Positions 8,115 to 18,317 of a stretch of 47,996 nt of DNA are shown in pieces. Origin of the DNA: Bacteroidales bacterium (GTDB taxonomy: Bacteria; Bacteroidota; Bacteroidia; Bacteroidales; JAIOZK01); contig JAIPBS010000029.1 in the NCBI GenBank assembly GCA_021738625.1, forward strand, positions 1 through 47,996, in the 5' to 3' direction. The notes under the pieces are model-generated. The model saw nothing but the letters and a program-made list of their open reading frames with translations. It had not been told where the DNA came from and did no database searches. The first letter of the stretch is position 1. Every line of letters begins with the position of its first letter. Position numbers and translations under genes: made by a program.

Positions 8115-8546
8115 ATGAGCAACGAAGAAAGATCATTCAAAGAAAACCTCGACTTACTCATCAAGCTTTTCAAAAAACTGAAAGGAAGAACCGATATAAA
8201 GGAAATACCTGGTATTGATAAAAACATGTATCAGAATTTTGATCTGTTTCTGAACAATTATGAAATGATGCGCGACCAGATATCCGACGAACTGTTGATG
8301 CAATTCGGTGAACCTATGAAAAAAATGATCGCCGATCTGGTTGATCAGCTGAAAGACGAATTGGGAGAAGAAACAGAAATAAAAGAAGAAGAGACACCAC
8401 AAAGACAGGAATTAAGGAAAGATGTAAAGCAAATCGACCAGTTGCTTAAAAATCCCAATCTTTCGAAAGAAGAGATCGACAGATTGCTTGATGAGCGGAT
8501 GAAGCTCAAGCAAAACAAGGGAAATGATCAGTTATCCGAGGAATAA
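8115..8546 (+). CDS. Acidic, coiled-coil-rich hypothetical protein
   Basis: A 143-residue soluble protein I do not recognise. It is rich in Glu, Lys and Asp, with predicted helices throughout. A stretch at about 20-80 (IKEIPGIDKNMYQNFDLFLNN) is the most ordered-looking part, and a charged C-terminal helical segment (about 95-143) has heptad-like Leu spacing. I chose the ATG at 8115 (MSNEERSF). The frame is open to 8037, but the upstream part is low-complexity and translates into basic, cysteine-bearing sequence unlike the rest. It lies between the hsp20 terminator and an outer-membrane protein gene. There is no signal peptide or catalytic motif. Confidence 0.7.
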   Translation: MSNEERSFKENLDLLIKLFKKLKGRTDIKEIPGIDKNMYQNFDLFLNNYEMMRDQISDELLMQFGEPMKKMIADLVDQLKDELGEETEIKEEETPQRQELRKDVKQIDQLLKNPNLSKEEIDRLLDERMKLKQNKGNDQLSEE

Positions 8547-8576
8547 ACTTGATGAATTATCTCCGAATTTAAGTTG

Positions 8577-8584
8577 TATATTTG
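8577..8584 (+). promoter_or_regulatory. Promoter -7 element before the outer-membrane protein gene
   Basis: TATATTTG matches TAnnTTTG exactly. It is 23 bp upstream of the ATG. The best TTG candidate (8549-8551) is 25 nt away, longer than the usual 19-21, so only the -7 box is convincing. Confidence 0.4.
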
Positions 8585-8607
8585 CATAAAATCTCAATCA
8601 AACGCAT

Positions 8608-9285
8608 ATGAAAAAATACATCTTTCTTTTAGCCGGCTTTTTGATTTTGATGTCGGGAGTTTATTCGCAGAATGTCGTTAAAGAAACAAATTTCAAGAAA
8701 TTCAACATTGGCATGGACATCTTCACAGATTTCCTGCAGGACACACCTGAAGATGTTGAATTTAAAACCATAAACAGGGGATTTAATGTTTTTGGTATGT
8801 ACAACTATCGTTTCGGATTGAGCAATTTTAGCTTTGCTATAGGCCTGGGCCTGGGATCACATAACTTCTACTCCAATGCCCTTGTTTCTGAAGCCAACGA
8901 TTCGACTTTCTTTGTCGAAATTGCAGATTCGATCGATTATAAAAAAAGTAAGCTGAATGTTAACTATATTGATCTCCCTCTCGAATTTCGCCTGAAAACC
9001 CCCAGCAAATTCAGGCTTGCACTGGGATTCAAAGCAGGCATCCTGTTTAGCAAACACACCAAATACAAAGGGAAGAATACCTTGCATGGAGGAAGCGAGG
9101 AAGAGGTCATCCTGAAATCGACGAATGTAAACTATCTTGAAAAATTCAGATATGGCCCCACGCTCAGGGTCGGGTATAAGTGGATCAACTTCACAGCCTA
9201 TTATCAAATATCGAAATTGTTCAAGCCTGAGCAGGGTCCGCAAATGTATCCGATTTCGGTTGGTATCACTCTGATGCCATACTAA
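8608..9285 (+). CDS. PorT-like outer-membrane beta-barrel protein
   Basis: A 225-residue protein with a cleavable signal peptide (about 1-20, ending VYSQ). The rest is amphipathic beta-strands of the PorT/outer-membrane-beta-barrel family (for example FRLALGFKAGILFSKHTKYKG and LPLEFRLKTPS), with a terminal strand ending in Tyr (LMPY). It ends in an aromatic residue as expected for BAM recognition. PorT homologues take part in type IX secretion, but many Bacteroidota paralogues have no assigned role and no T9SS genes are nearby. It converges with the next gene, their stop codons overlapping by 4 bp. Confidence 0.8.
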   Translation: MKKYIFLLAGFLILMSGVYSQNVVKETNFKKFNIGMDIFTDFLQDTPEDVEFKTINRGFNVFGMYNYRFGLSNFSFAIGLGLGSHNFYSNALVSEANDSTFFVEIADSIDYKKSKLNVNYIDLPLEFRLKTPSKFRLALGFKAGILFSKHTKYKGKNTLHGGSEEEVILKSTNVNYLEKFRYGPTLRVGYKWINFTAYYQISKLFKPEQGPQMYPISVGITLMPY

Positions 9286-9902
9286 AGATAGGAAAGTCGA
9301 ACAGTCACCAGCATAAACAACAAACCCAGCACATAAGCTGCATACACCTGCACCTGGTTGTGTGCCTTGAGCCTGAGCCGTGCAAAGCCGGTCAATCCAC
9401 CTGCAAGAATAACAGCAAAAAGAAGCAGCAGATTAATATCCAGATATAACAACAAAGCGACATCCAGCAGGGCAGCAAACAAACCACCCATAGCCAGCAT
9501 ATGTAAACTAATCTTCCAGAAAAAATTGATGAGCAGGGCAGCGATCACCATAACGGTTGCACCCATCATGAAATCAACATACACTGCCGGCATACCAAGT
9601 TTAACGAAAAGATAATAATTCAGGTAAAAAAACAGCGAAGTGATCAGCAAAGGAAAAATGCGTTCCTCCTTGCTATTCATTTCAAGGGTTTTAACAATGC
9701 CCCTTTTCATCAGGATCAATATGATGAAGAGAGGGAATAAGAAGGTAAGTCCGAATGTCAGAAACAATAGTTTCCATTGGGCCTCCTGAGGAATAAGCAG
9801 ACTAAAAAAAGCATCCAGCCTAAACAGTATAAACAGTCCATATGTGGGAACCAAAAGGGGATGTAAAATGACAGATATTACTTTTGCCAAATACTTTTCC
9901 AT
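9282..9902 (-). CDS. PAP2-like integral membrane protein with degenerate catalytic motifs
   Basis: A 206-residue protein with about six membrane helices, laid out like lipid phosphatases of the PAP2 family. The usual SGH motif reads SLH (WKISLHM, about 130-136). The usual SRxxxxxHxxxD reads ARxxxxxHxxxQ (ARLRLKAHNQVQ, about 174-185): the Arg and His are kept but the supporting Asp is Gln. A preceding SKEERIFP may be the relic of KxxxxxxRP. This pattern suggests a PAP2-fold protein with reduced or changed chemistry. It starts just downstream of the rpoN stop and may be co-transcribed with it. Confidence 0.65.
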   Translation of the reverse strand: MEKYLAKVISVILHPLLVPTYGLFILFRLDAFFSLLIPQEAQWKLLFLTFGLTFLFPLFIILILMKRGIVKTLEMNSKEERIFPLLITSLFFYLNYYLFVKLGMPAVYVDFMMGATVMVIAALLINFFWKISLHMLAMGGLFAALLDVALLLYLDINLLLLFAVILAGGLTGFARLRLKAHNQVQVYAAYVLGLLFMLVTVRLSYL

Positions 9903-9950
9903 AGCTATTTGTTTGCAAGTGCAAAGTTATCGAAAATCAATCAACCGGCT

Positions 9951-11423
9951 TTAGAGTTCTTTTCTCAGCCGGGCAACAGGAATATTAAGCTGTTCGCGGT
10001 ATTTGGCCACGGTGCGGCGAGCAATGTTATAGCCTTTTTCTTTTAGAACAGTGGTAAGTTGCTCGTCGGTGAGGGGCTTGCTTTTGGATTCGGACTCGAT
10101 GGTATCCTGCAAAATACTTTTGATTTCTCTTGTTGAGACCTCTTCTCCTTCGTTGGTTTGCATCGACTCAGAAAAGAAGCTTTTCAGCAGGAAGGTACCG
10201 AAAGGGGATTGAACATATTTGCTGTTAGCAACTCTCGAAACAGTTGATATATCCAGATTTACAATCTCTGCAATGTCTTTCAGAATCATCGGACGCAAAT
10301 TCCTTTCATCCCCGCTTAAAAAATACTTCTTCTGATAATCCATGATGGCTTTCATGGTCAAATAAAGGGTATTTTGCCTCTGCTTGATGGCATCGATAAA
10401 CCACTTGGCCGAATCTATTTTTTGCTTTACGAAGGTATATGCGTCTTTTCTGCGCTTATCCTTTTTGGCCTCGGCATAACGGTGGAGCATATCGATATAG
10501 GATTTGCTCAATCGCAACTCAGGGGCATTCCGTGAGTTCATGGTCAACTCCAGTTCACCGTTATTGTTGTAAATGATGAAATCGGGGATGACATAATGAT
10601 TGGTTTTGGTAGTCTCGCTCATGGAGTTGCCGGGTTTTGGATTGAGCTTTAGAATGATGCTCAAAACAACTTTTAGCTGTTCTTCATTGATGCCGGCTTT
10701 TTTCTGGATTTTATCGTAATGCTTTTTGGTGAACTCGTTGAAATAACGTTCAACCAACAAACTGGCAAGTTTCACATCACCGTTTTGTTCCTCTCTGCGT
10801 TTAAGTTGCAACAACAGGCATTCCTTTAAATTGCGCGCTCCAATACCCGGCGGGTCGAAATCCTGGATCACATCAAGCACTTCTTTGATTTCTTCTTTTG
10901 TAGCATTGATGTTTTGCGTAAAGGCCAGGTCGTCAACCATGGAGTCCAGATCGCGTTGCAAATATCCCGAATCATCAAGGTTACCAATGATATACTCTCC
11001 GATGCCGTATTGTTTTTCATCCAGGGGGCGTAATCCAAGTTGCTGCAGCAACAGTTCCTGAAAAGTCACCCCCGAAGCAAAGGGTATGTCTCTATCTTCA
11101 TCGTCTGTGCTGGTATTATTTGCAGAAAGTTTATAGGACGGTATTTCGTCGTCATCACTCAGGTAATCCTCAATGTCAAATTCGTCTTCCTTATTATCAA
11201 CATCCTCCGTTTCCTCACGCTCTTCATATTCATCCTTTTCCTCTTCTTCATCTTCTTCAGTGGCTTCCTGATCAATCAATTCCTCCAGGGCAGGATTCTC
11301 CTCAATCTCTTGCTTAATTCTTTGTTCAAGGGCAACAGAGGGAATTTGCAAAAGTTTCATCAGCAGAATTTGCTGTGGTGAAAGTTTTTGCAATAATTTT
11401 TGCTGTAATTTCTGATTTAACAT
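9951..11423 (-). CDS. rpoN: RNA polymerase sigma-54 factor
   Basis: Sigma-54 directs RNA polymerase to -24/-12 promoters and needs an ATP-dependent activator. The 490-residue product has the Gln/Leu-rich activator-interacting region I (about 1-50, QKLQQKLLQKLSPQQ). A long acidic region II (about 50-115, many Glu/Asp) follows, then the core-binding region and an HTH. The diagnostic RpoN box ARRTVAKYRE is at about 468-477. A matching activator is encoded at 26658, and the ABC operon next to it is a likely target. It lies 70 bp downstream of asnS on the same strand but has its own promoter-like element. Confidence 0.97.
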   Translation of the reverse strand: MLNQKLQQKLLQKLSPQQILLMKLLQIPSVALEQRIKQEIEENPALEELIDQEATEEDEEEEKDEYEEREETEDVDNKEDEFDIEDYLSDDDEIPSYKLSANNTSTDDEDRDIPFASGVTFQELLLQQLGLRPLDEKQYGIGEYIIGNLDDSGYLQRDLDSMVDDLAFTQNINATKEEIKEVLDVIQDFDPPGIGARNLKECLLLQLKRREEQNGDVKLASLLVERYFNEFTKKHYDKIQKKAGINEEQLKVVLSIILKLNPKPGNSMSETTKTNHYVIPDFIIYNNNGELELTMNSRNAPELRLSKSYIDMLHRYAEAKKDKRRKDAYTFVKQKIDSAKWFIDAIKQRQNTLYLTMKAIMDYQKKYFLSGDERNLRPMILKDIAEIVNLDISTVSRVANSKYVQSPFGTFLLKSFFSESMQTNEGEEVSTREIKSILQDTIESESKSKPLTDEQLTTVLKEKGYNIARRTVAKYREQLNIPVARLRKEL

Positions 11424-11474
11424 ATCGCCCTTTCTATTCTTCTATACCAATTCTTCAAATGCTGAACTAAGATA

Positions 11475-11482
11475 CAAATATA
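11475..11482 (-). promoter_or_regulatory. Promoter -7 element before rpoN
   Basis: TATATTTG on the minus strand, about 50 bp upstream of the rpoN ATG and between the asnS stop and rpoN. No well-spaced TTTG box was seen; the nearest is 12 nt away. Confidence 0.35.
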
Positions 11483-11493
11483 ATCCCATCTGA

Positions 11494-12933
<1,440 letters not shown>

Positions 12934-13100
12934 AAGTTACAAGTACTAAATTTTTTACAAAAAAACGACTTTTTCAGTGGTTCTGCAATGCATGGCTGAT
13001 TTTTATTCTTGAGTTGCATCAACATAAGCCATTTCTAAATCAGCCTGCTAAAAAGGTAACAGGGGTAATTGTTAAGTTGACATAAAGCGAATGGGATATC

Positions 13101-14951
13101 CTATTCAGGTTTAATCCTAATGGTTTTAAGCAACTTACCATCTTCATTTCTGAAGTAACCTTCTCCGGTAAGCGCATCATCAATCCATGTACCCTCCAGG
13201 TAAGTTCCATTGGGGTAATAGAGAATGCCTTCCCCCTGTCGTTTCCCATCCTTGAATTCACCGACAAATTTTTTACCGTCTTCCCAAACAAAGGTGCCCA
13301 TGCCATGACGTTCATTATTTTTAAAAGCGCCAAAATAGCCAAGATCCGGTCTAAACTGTAACAGGAAGGTATGCGGATCTTTCAGATGTTTCAATTGTTT
13401 GAATTTATCCCTGTATCGCTCAATGGCCGGATAAAGGTATCTTTCGGTGGAAGCATAACCCAGTTTGTCGAGAATCACATAATCCACACTTTTCTCTTTT
13501 AAATATTCGATTTGCTCTTCCCTGTCAAGGGTGTTCTTAAAACCGGTTACATGCCTGTGCGAGAATATGTAAAACATCTGCCCCTTACGGCAACATACAA
13601 TGGCCGTATCAGCAGTATTCTCTTTAACCCACCTGGCAAGCTTAAAATAATAGCCATATGCTGTGGGATAATAACTTTTTGATCTTATGTTCATCTTTTG
13701 GATACGTGCATTTCCATAACTATAAATTGCCATAAGTCCCAGGACAACCAGCACCACATAAATAATCTTTCGATTGCTGTATTTGAAATAACGTGAACTG
13801 ATCAGAATCACCAATTCAACAAGGCCGTTAATAAACAGAAAGAACAACAATGGAATAAGCGGCAAAATGAAACGGATGCCTTTCCAAACCTCAGGCCAAA
13901 GCAGAATTATGCCAAAATAAGCAATAGTGTAAAAAACAATGATACGGGAGTATTTCCTTAGTTTGAGCGCACCAAAAACAATCAAAGCAAGTATCACAAG
14001 ACCAATGATCCATTCTCCTATCCCAATGGGCTGCTTGTATTCCGGATAAGAAACAAAATTGAAACTACCATAAGGTATTTCACGTGTAATGTACCTTTCA
14101 AGGTTTATCCAAAACCTGCTAAACCAGTCGCTTAATTCAATTCCACCCAGTTCGGGTCTGTATGGGTTTTTTTGGAACAACTGATGAATATAAGGATTCC
14201 CTCCCAATTTTTGGGTCCTGAAAAACCAGGGCAATCCCAATGCAACAAAACCACTGAAAAGTGTTACAAAATACCACCAGCGTTTCCTCACCGTTAAAAC
14301 AGCCAGCATAGCAACAAGCAGGGCAAGCCCGGTCGACCTGATGTGATAGGTAAATGCAAGTATAATGATCAAGATAAAAAACAACCAGTTTTTAAGGATG
14401 GGCTTATCAAAATCGGTTTTCATAAAAATCCAAAGGGATAGCAGTGTGAAAAACAGAAAAGGGATTTCGCTCATCATGGTTACCGAGTAGTCCAGAAGAT
14501 TATAATTTACAAGAAGATAAAGACAGGTTAAAAAAGGCAAATGGAGGTTGCCTGTTATTCTGTATATGACCAGAAACAAGAACAGGAGCGACATAAGGAA
14601 GAAAAACCCATTCACTTTTTTGATATATCTAATATCATTGTTGCCAAGTTTGATCGCTCCTGCAATGATCACCGGATAGCCGGGCGGAAAATGGTTATGC
14701 GGTAATTTCTCCATTGTGTGGATATTCTTATAACCCTGTCCTGAAGCAATTGAATTGCCTAAAATGTAATACCCTACATTGTCACCACCCAGGTTGATTT
14801 TTTCATCAAAGACCTTGTTATATATACTGAAGAAGCCGATCAATAGGATCGGTATATAAAGTAACAGGAACAATTTTGAGGAAGTCCAGCCTACCTTGTT
14901 TTGGGAAGATTCTCCTTTGCTTTTTACCATTTTCAGATGTTTTTTATACAC
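13101..14951 (-). CDS. GT-C membrane glycosyltransferase-like protein fused to MORN repeats
   Basis: A 616-residue protein. Residues ~20-430 hold about ten membrane helices in the style of GT39/GT83 (PMT/ArnT-like) transferases. An early acidic loop (GGDNVGYYILG, about 55-65) sits where these enzymes carry their catalytic Asp, and is followed by HNHFPPGYPV, a motif typical of this superfamily. Residues ~430-535 form a soluble domain. Residues 539-616 are three MORN repeats (YFGAF, FVGEF and YLEGTW starts, each with GxG and a Y/F-P-N/E-D-G turn). GT-C proteins usually end in a periplasmic TPR or other domain, so a MORN tail is unusual. A polyprenyl-phosphate sugar donor is inferred from the family. 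It is transcribed alone. Confidence 0.75.
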   Translation of the reverse strand: MYKKHLKMVKSKGESSQNKVGWTSSKLFLLLYIPILLIGFFSIYNKVFDEKINLGGDNVGYYILGNSIASGQGYKNIHTMEKLPHNHFPPGYPVIIAGAIKLGNNDIRYIKKVNGFFFLMSLLFLFLVIYRITGNLHLPFLTCLYLLVNYNLLDYSVTMMSEIPFLFFTLLSLWIFMKTDFDKPILKNWLFFILIIILAFTYHIRSTGLALLVAMLAVLTVRKRWWYFVTLFSGFVALGLPWFFRTQKLGGNPYIHQLFQKNPYRPELGGIELSDWFSRFWINLERYITREIPYGSFNFVSYPEYKQPIGIGEWIIGLVILALIVFGALKLRKYSRIIVFYTIAYFGIILLWPEVWKGIRFILPLIPLLFFLFINGLVELVILISSRYFKYSNRKIIYVVLVVLGLMAIYSYGNARIQKMNIRSKSYYPTAYGYYFKLARWVKENTADTAIVCCRKGQMFYIFSHRHVTGFKNTLDREEQIEYLKEKSVDYVILDKLGYASTERYLYPAIERYRDKFKQLKHLKDPHTFLLQFRPDLGYFGAFKNNERHGMGTFVWEDGKKFVGEFKDGKRQGEGILYYPNGTYLEGTWIDDALTGEGYFRNEDGKLLKTIRIKPE

Positions 14952-15016
14952 TGATGCAATAAGTGGTAAAACTTAAACTAACTAAATCAAGGAAAAACAT
15001 CAGTCTGAATAAGTTC

Positions 15017-15024
15017 CAAATATA
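15017..15024 (-). promoter_or_regulatory. Promoter -7 element before the GT-C/MORN gene
   Basis: TATATTTG on the minus strand about 65 bp before the ATG. The upstream TTTG box is not evident at normal spacing. Confidence 0.35.
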
Positions 15025-15097
15025 ATAATATATTGGCAAGACCGACTAAGGATCTATAAAGTTTGGTCGAAATTGACTATTCTCTTACGTGAACAGC

Positions 15098-15113
15098 ATT
15101 GATCCGGATCAAT
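15098..15113. repeat. Perfect 16-bp palindrome at the end of the ABC operon
   Basis: ATTGATCCGGATCAAT is perfectly self-complementary and begins within the stop codon of the last permease gene on the minus strand. No T-tract follows on that strand, so it is not a canonical intrinsic terminator. It could be an mRNA 3'-end structure or a protein site. Confidence 0.4.
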
Positions 15114-17542
15114 TATTCATACTTGATCGCATCTACCGGATTGCTTAATGCCGCCCGTATGGAATGGAAGCTGATGGTGATCACACCGATCAGCAGGCTG
15201 AACAAACCCGCCCAAAAAAAGGCCTGCCAGGTAACCACTGTATGATATACAAAAGATTTATCGAGCCATTCGGTTAGTTGCCACCAGGCAACGGGAATGG
15301 CGATCACAAAAGCGATGCCGATCAATACCAGGAATTCTTTGTATAGTAGCAACAGTATGTCAGTCATATTGGCACCTACCACTTTCCTGATGCCGATCTC
15401 TTTGGTTTTACGCTCGGCCACGAAAGAAGAAAGACCGAGCAACCCCAGCAAAGCAATGAAAATGGTCAGCAAGGTTGCAATGGTGAAAATGGTCATCAGC
15501 TTTTCTTCGGCTTCATACATTTCGTCCCAGCTGGTTTCAAGTATGCGGTAGTCGAATGGTTGCGTCGTGCCGAATTCACGCCATTTATCACCCATGAATT
15601 CAAGCACTTCCTGTAAATAATTACCCTCTACCCTAACGGAAAGAAACCGTTTGGGAAATTCATCATGCAAAATCATCATTAAAGGTTCCACTTCGTTGTG
15701 CAGAGATCTGAAATGATAATCTTCGATCACCCCGATCACCTTCATCGTCCTGCCGGGATCACCTTCCAGGCTAAAGCCCCAATTAATTTTTTTACCCAAG
15801 GCATGATTCCCCCAACCAAAAGTCCTGGCAGCAGCCTGATTTACGACAACAGCCTCTTCCATATCCGTACCCATGTCTTCCCTGAAAAACCGTCCTGTGT
15901 CAAGCCCGATTTCATAGGTTTTAAGAAAATCATAATCGGGAATGCAAATGTGCATGGTCTTTTCCACCATGGCTGTATCCACCTCCGCCCTGATCACCTG
16001 TATCCAGTTGGTTTGGCCGGGTACTCCAATGGAGAGGCTTGCATTGCTGATGTGCGCATTCTGAAGAATTTCTTCTTTATAATTTTCCGATTTATTGAAA
16101 AAGGAGGTATCCTGAATCGGCATCACGATCATATTTTTCTTAGTGAAACCAACTTCTTTGTTCATTAAAAACCTGATCTGATCGGCAACCACCAGGGTAG
16201 CAATAATCATTGAAATGGCGATCCAGAACTGAAAAACCACCAGGAATTTTCGTAAGCCGCCACCTTTTTTCTTTCCCTCAGTAACAGATCCTTTTATAAC
16301 AGTTACCGGTTTAAAAGAGGATAAATAGAAGGCCGGATAACTTCCCGAAGCCAAGCCCACCAATAGGGTCACGCCAATGATCACCGCCAGCAAAACAGGG
16401 TCTCCAAACAGATCGAAGTTAAGCGACTTGCCTGAAAGTGTTATAAAATCCGGCAACAACATATACACCAGCAAAAGGGCAATCAGCAAAGCGATAACCG
16501 AGATCAGCACGGATTCACCGATAAACTGCCGGATCAACTGGCTGCGATATGCGCCGGCAACTTTCCGGATACCGACCTCACGTGCACGTTTTGCCGACCG
16601 TGCCGTGGCCATGTTCATGTAGTTGATGGCGGCAAGAATCAGCACCAGCAAAGCAACAGCCGAGAAAATGTATACATAAGTCATATTCCCTTTGGGCTGG
16701 TCATAATCCAGGCCGGTTACGAAATGGCTTTCTTTCAGGGGAGTGGTCATGAGGTTAAAACTTCCGTTGATCTGATCCCCGATCGGACGCATGTATTTGT
16801 CATAAAAGCCGTCAAATTTATCGTGAATGGATTGAATATCGGCATTCTCATTCAAAAGGATATAAGCGTACACCCCGATATTCCAGAAACGGCCGGGTTC
16901 CATGCTGTTGAAATTATCTTCCCCTACAATATTTGCCAGCGTGGAAGCCGAAAGCAAGCCTTCGAAACGCAAGTGAGAATTCAACGGCAGGTCTTCAAAT
17001 ACAGCCGTGACTTTAAATTTCCTTCCGTCTTCGGATTCAACGATTTTTCCGAGCGGAGGTTCTTCCCCAAAATATTTCCTGGATACCGACTCCGAAAGTG
17101 CAATAGAATTGGGCTCAGCCAGACATTTATCGGGATCGCCCATGATCACATCATGAGAAAAGATTTGAAATATGGTAGAATCGGTATAATAAAAATCATC
17201 TTCAAAATATTCCTTCTCACCAACTCTGAAGGTAGTCCTGCCGATATCATTGAATCTCACATAGCTCTCCACTTCAGGAAATTCAGTCTTCAGGGCGGGA
17301 GCCATAGGTACGGGCACGATAGAAAAGCGATCGGGGTTGCCTGAGATATAAAAATCGGACTCAATCCGATAAATCCTTTCGGCTTTTTCATGGTAAGCAT
17401 CGTAACTGATCTCATCTTTAATATAGAGAAAAAGAAAAATGAACACGGCCAGTCCGATAGAAAGACCCAGGATATTGAGCAGTGAGTAGAATTTACTACG
17501 GAACAGATTCCTGAAAGCGGTTTTTAGGAAATTGATAAACAT
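15113..17542 (-). CDS. MacB/FtsX-type ABC transporter permease (copy 3, intact)
   Basis: An 809-residue inner-membrane permease of the Bacteroidota double-module kind: N-terminal helix (about 20-45), periplasmic MacB-core domain (45-250), FtsX three-helix block (285-400), a fourth helix and second MacB-core (425-640), and a second FtsX block (685-800). Signatures are ARSAKRAREVGIRKV in the first FtsX block, EIGIRKVVGA in the second, and the terminal PVDAIKYE. Such proteins work as mechanotransmission or export pumps with a LolD/MacB-like ATPase, here the gene 34 bp upstream. The substrate is unknown. It is the last gene of the operon. Confidence 0.92.
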   Translation of the reverse strand: MFINFLKTAFRNLFRSKFYSLLNILGLSIGLAVFIFLFLYIKDEISYDAYHEKAERIYRIESDFYISGNPDRFSIVPVPMAPALKTEFPEVESYVRFNDIGRTTFRVGEKEYFEDDFYYTDSTIFQIFSHDVIMGDPDKCLAEPNSIALSESVSRKYFGEEPPLGKIVESEDGRKFKVTAVFEDLPLNSHLRFEGLLSASTLANIVGEDNFNSMEPGRFWNIGVYAYILLNENADIQSIHDKFDGFYDKYMRPIGDQINGSFNLMTTPLKESHFVTGLDYDQPKGNMTYVYIFSAVALLVLILAAINYMNMATARSAKRAREVGIRKVAGAYRSQLIRQFIGESVLISVIALLIALLLVYMLLPDFITLSGKSLNFDLFGDPVLLAVIIGVTLLVGLASGSYPAFYLSSFKPVTVIKGSVTEGKKKGGGLRKFLVVFQFWIAISMIIATLVVADQIRFLMNKEVGFTKKNMIVMPIQDTSFFNKSENYKEEILQNAHISNASLSIGVPGQTNWIQVIRAEVDTAMVEKTMHICIPDYDFLKTYEIGLDTGRFFREDMGTDMEEAVVVNQAAARTFGWGNHALGKKINWGFSLEGDPGRTMKVIGVIEDYHFRSLHNEVEPLMMILHDEFPKRFLSVRVEGNYLQEVLEFMGDKWREFGTTQPFDYRILETSWDEMYEAEEKLMTIFTIATLLTIFIALLGLLGLSSFVAERKTKEIGIRKVVGANMTDILLLLYKEFLVLIGIAFVIAIPVAWWQLTEWLDKSFVYHTVVTWQAFFWAGLFSLLIGVITISFHSIRAALSNPVDAIKYE

Positions 17543-17576
17543 GGCAAAATGATAAAAGTTTTAAATCTCATTAACA

Positions 17577-18263
17577 TCAAAGGATATTTTCCCTTATGTT
17601 TTCGGTAACAACCTGTCCGTCGAAAAGCCTTACAACCCGTTTGGCATATTCGGCATCACGTTGTGAGTGGGTCACCATCACGATGGTTGTTCCCTTGCTG
17701 TTAAGATCGGTAAGTAAGTTCATCACTTCCTCTCCATGAGATGAGTCGAGATTACCTGTTGGCTCATCGGCCAGGATCAAATGCGGATTTGCGATCACAG
17801 CCCTGGCCACAGCCACTCTTTGCTGCTGACCTCCTGAAAGCTGCAAAGGAAAATGTTTTTTCCGGTGAATAATCTTCATTTGTTCAAGCACTTCCTCCAC
17901 TCTTTTTTTGCGCTCGGAAGAGGACCATCCGAGATAAATTAACGGGAGCTCAACATTTTCGAAAACATTCAGCTCATCAATCAGATTAAAGTTTTGAAAT
18001 ACAAATCCGATGTTGTGTTTCCGCAGTTTTGCACGTTGCTTTTCAGAATAACCCGAAACTTCCTTATCCAAAAAATAGTAGTCTCCTTTTGTAGGATTAT
18101 CAAGCAATCCCAGAATATTCAGGAGAGTTGATTTGCCGCAGCCGGAAGGTCCCATCACGGCTACGAACTCAGCTTTTTTCACCTGAAGGGAAACTGCGTT
18201 GAGGGCTGTGGTTTCGACTTCATCAGTGCGAAATACTTTGGTTAAATTTTCTGTTTTGATCAC
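17577..18263 (-). CDS. LolD/MacB-type ABC transporter ATPase (copy 2)
   Basis: A 228-residue ATPase with Walker A GPSGCGKST (38-46), the ABC signature LSGGQQQRVAVARA, Walker B LILADEPTGNLDS, and an H-loop in VMVTHS. It is nearly the same protein as the ATPase at 24502-25185: they share most residues and the same insert pattern, including the unusual DNPTKG/DNPSKG-YYFLxxEVSxYSEKQRA stretch. This indicates an internal duplication of the ATPase-permease module. It energises one or more of the neighbouring permeases from the cytoplasmic side. Confidence 0.95.
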   Translation of the reverse strand: MIKTENLTKVFRTDEVETTALNAVSLQVKKAEFVAVMGPSGCGKSTLLNILGLLDNPTKGDYYFLDKEVSGYSEKQRAKLRKHNIGFVFQNFNLIDELNVFENVELPLIYLGWSSSERKKRVEEVLEQMKIIHRKKHFPLQLSGGQQQRVAVARAVIANPHLILADEPTGNLDSSHGEEVMNLLTDLNSKGTTIVMVTHSQRDAEYAKRVVRLFDGQVVTENIRENIL

Positions 18264-18317
18264 GACTATATGACTTTTGGTTATTAAGTACGACGATTAA
18301 TTTATTGAATAGTTACA

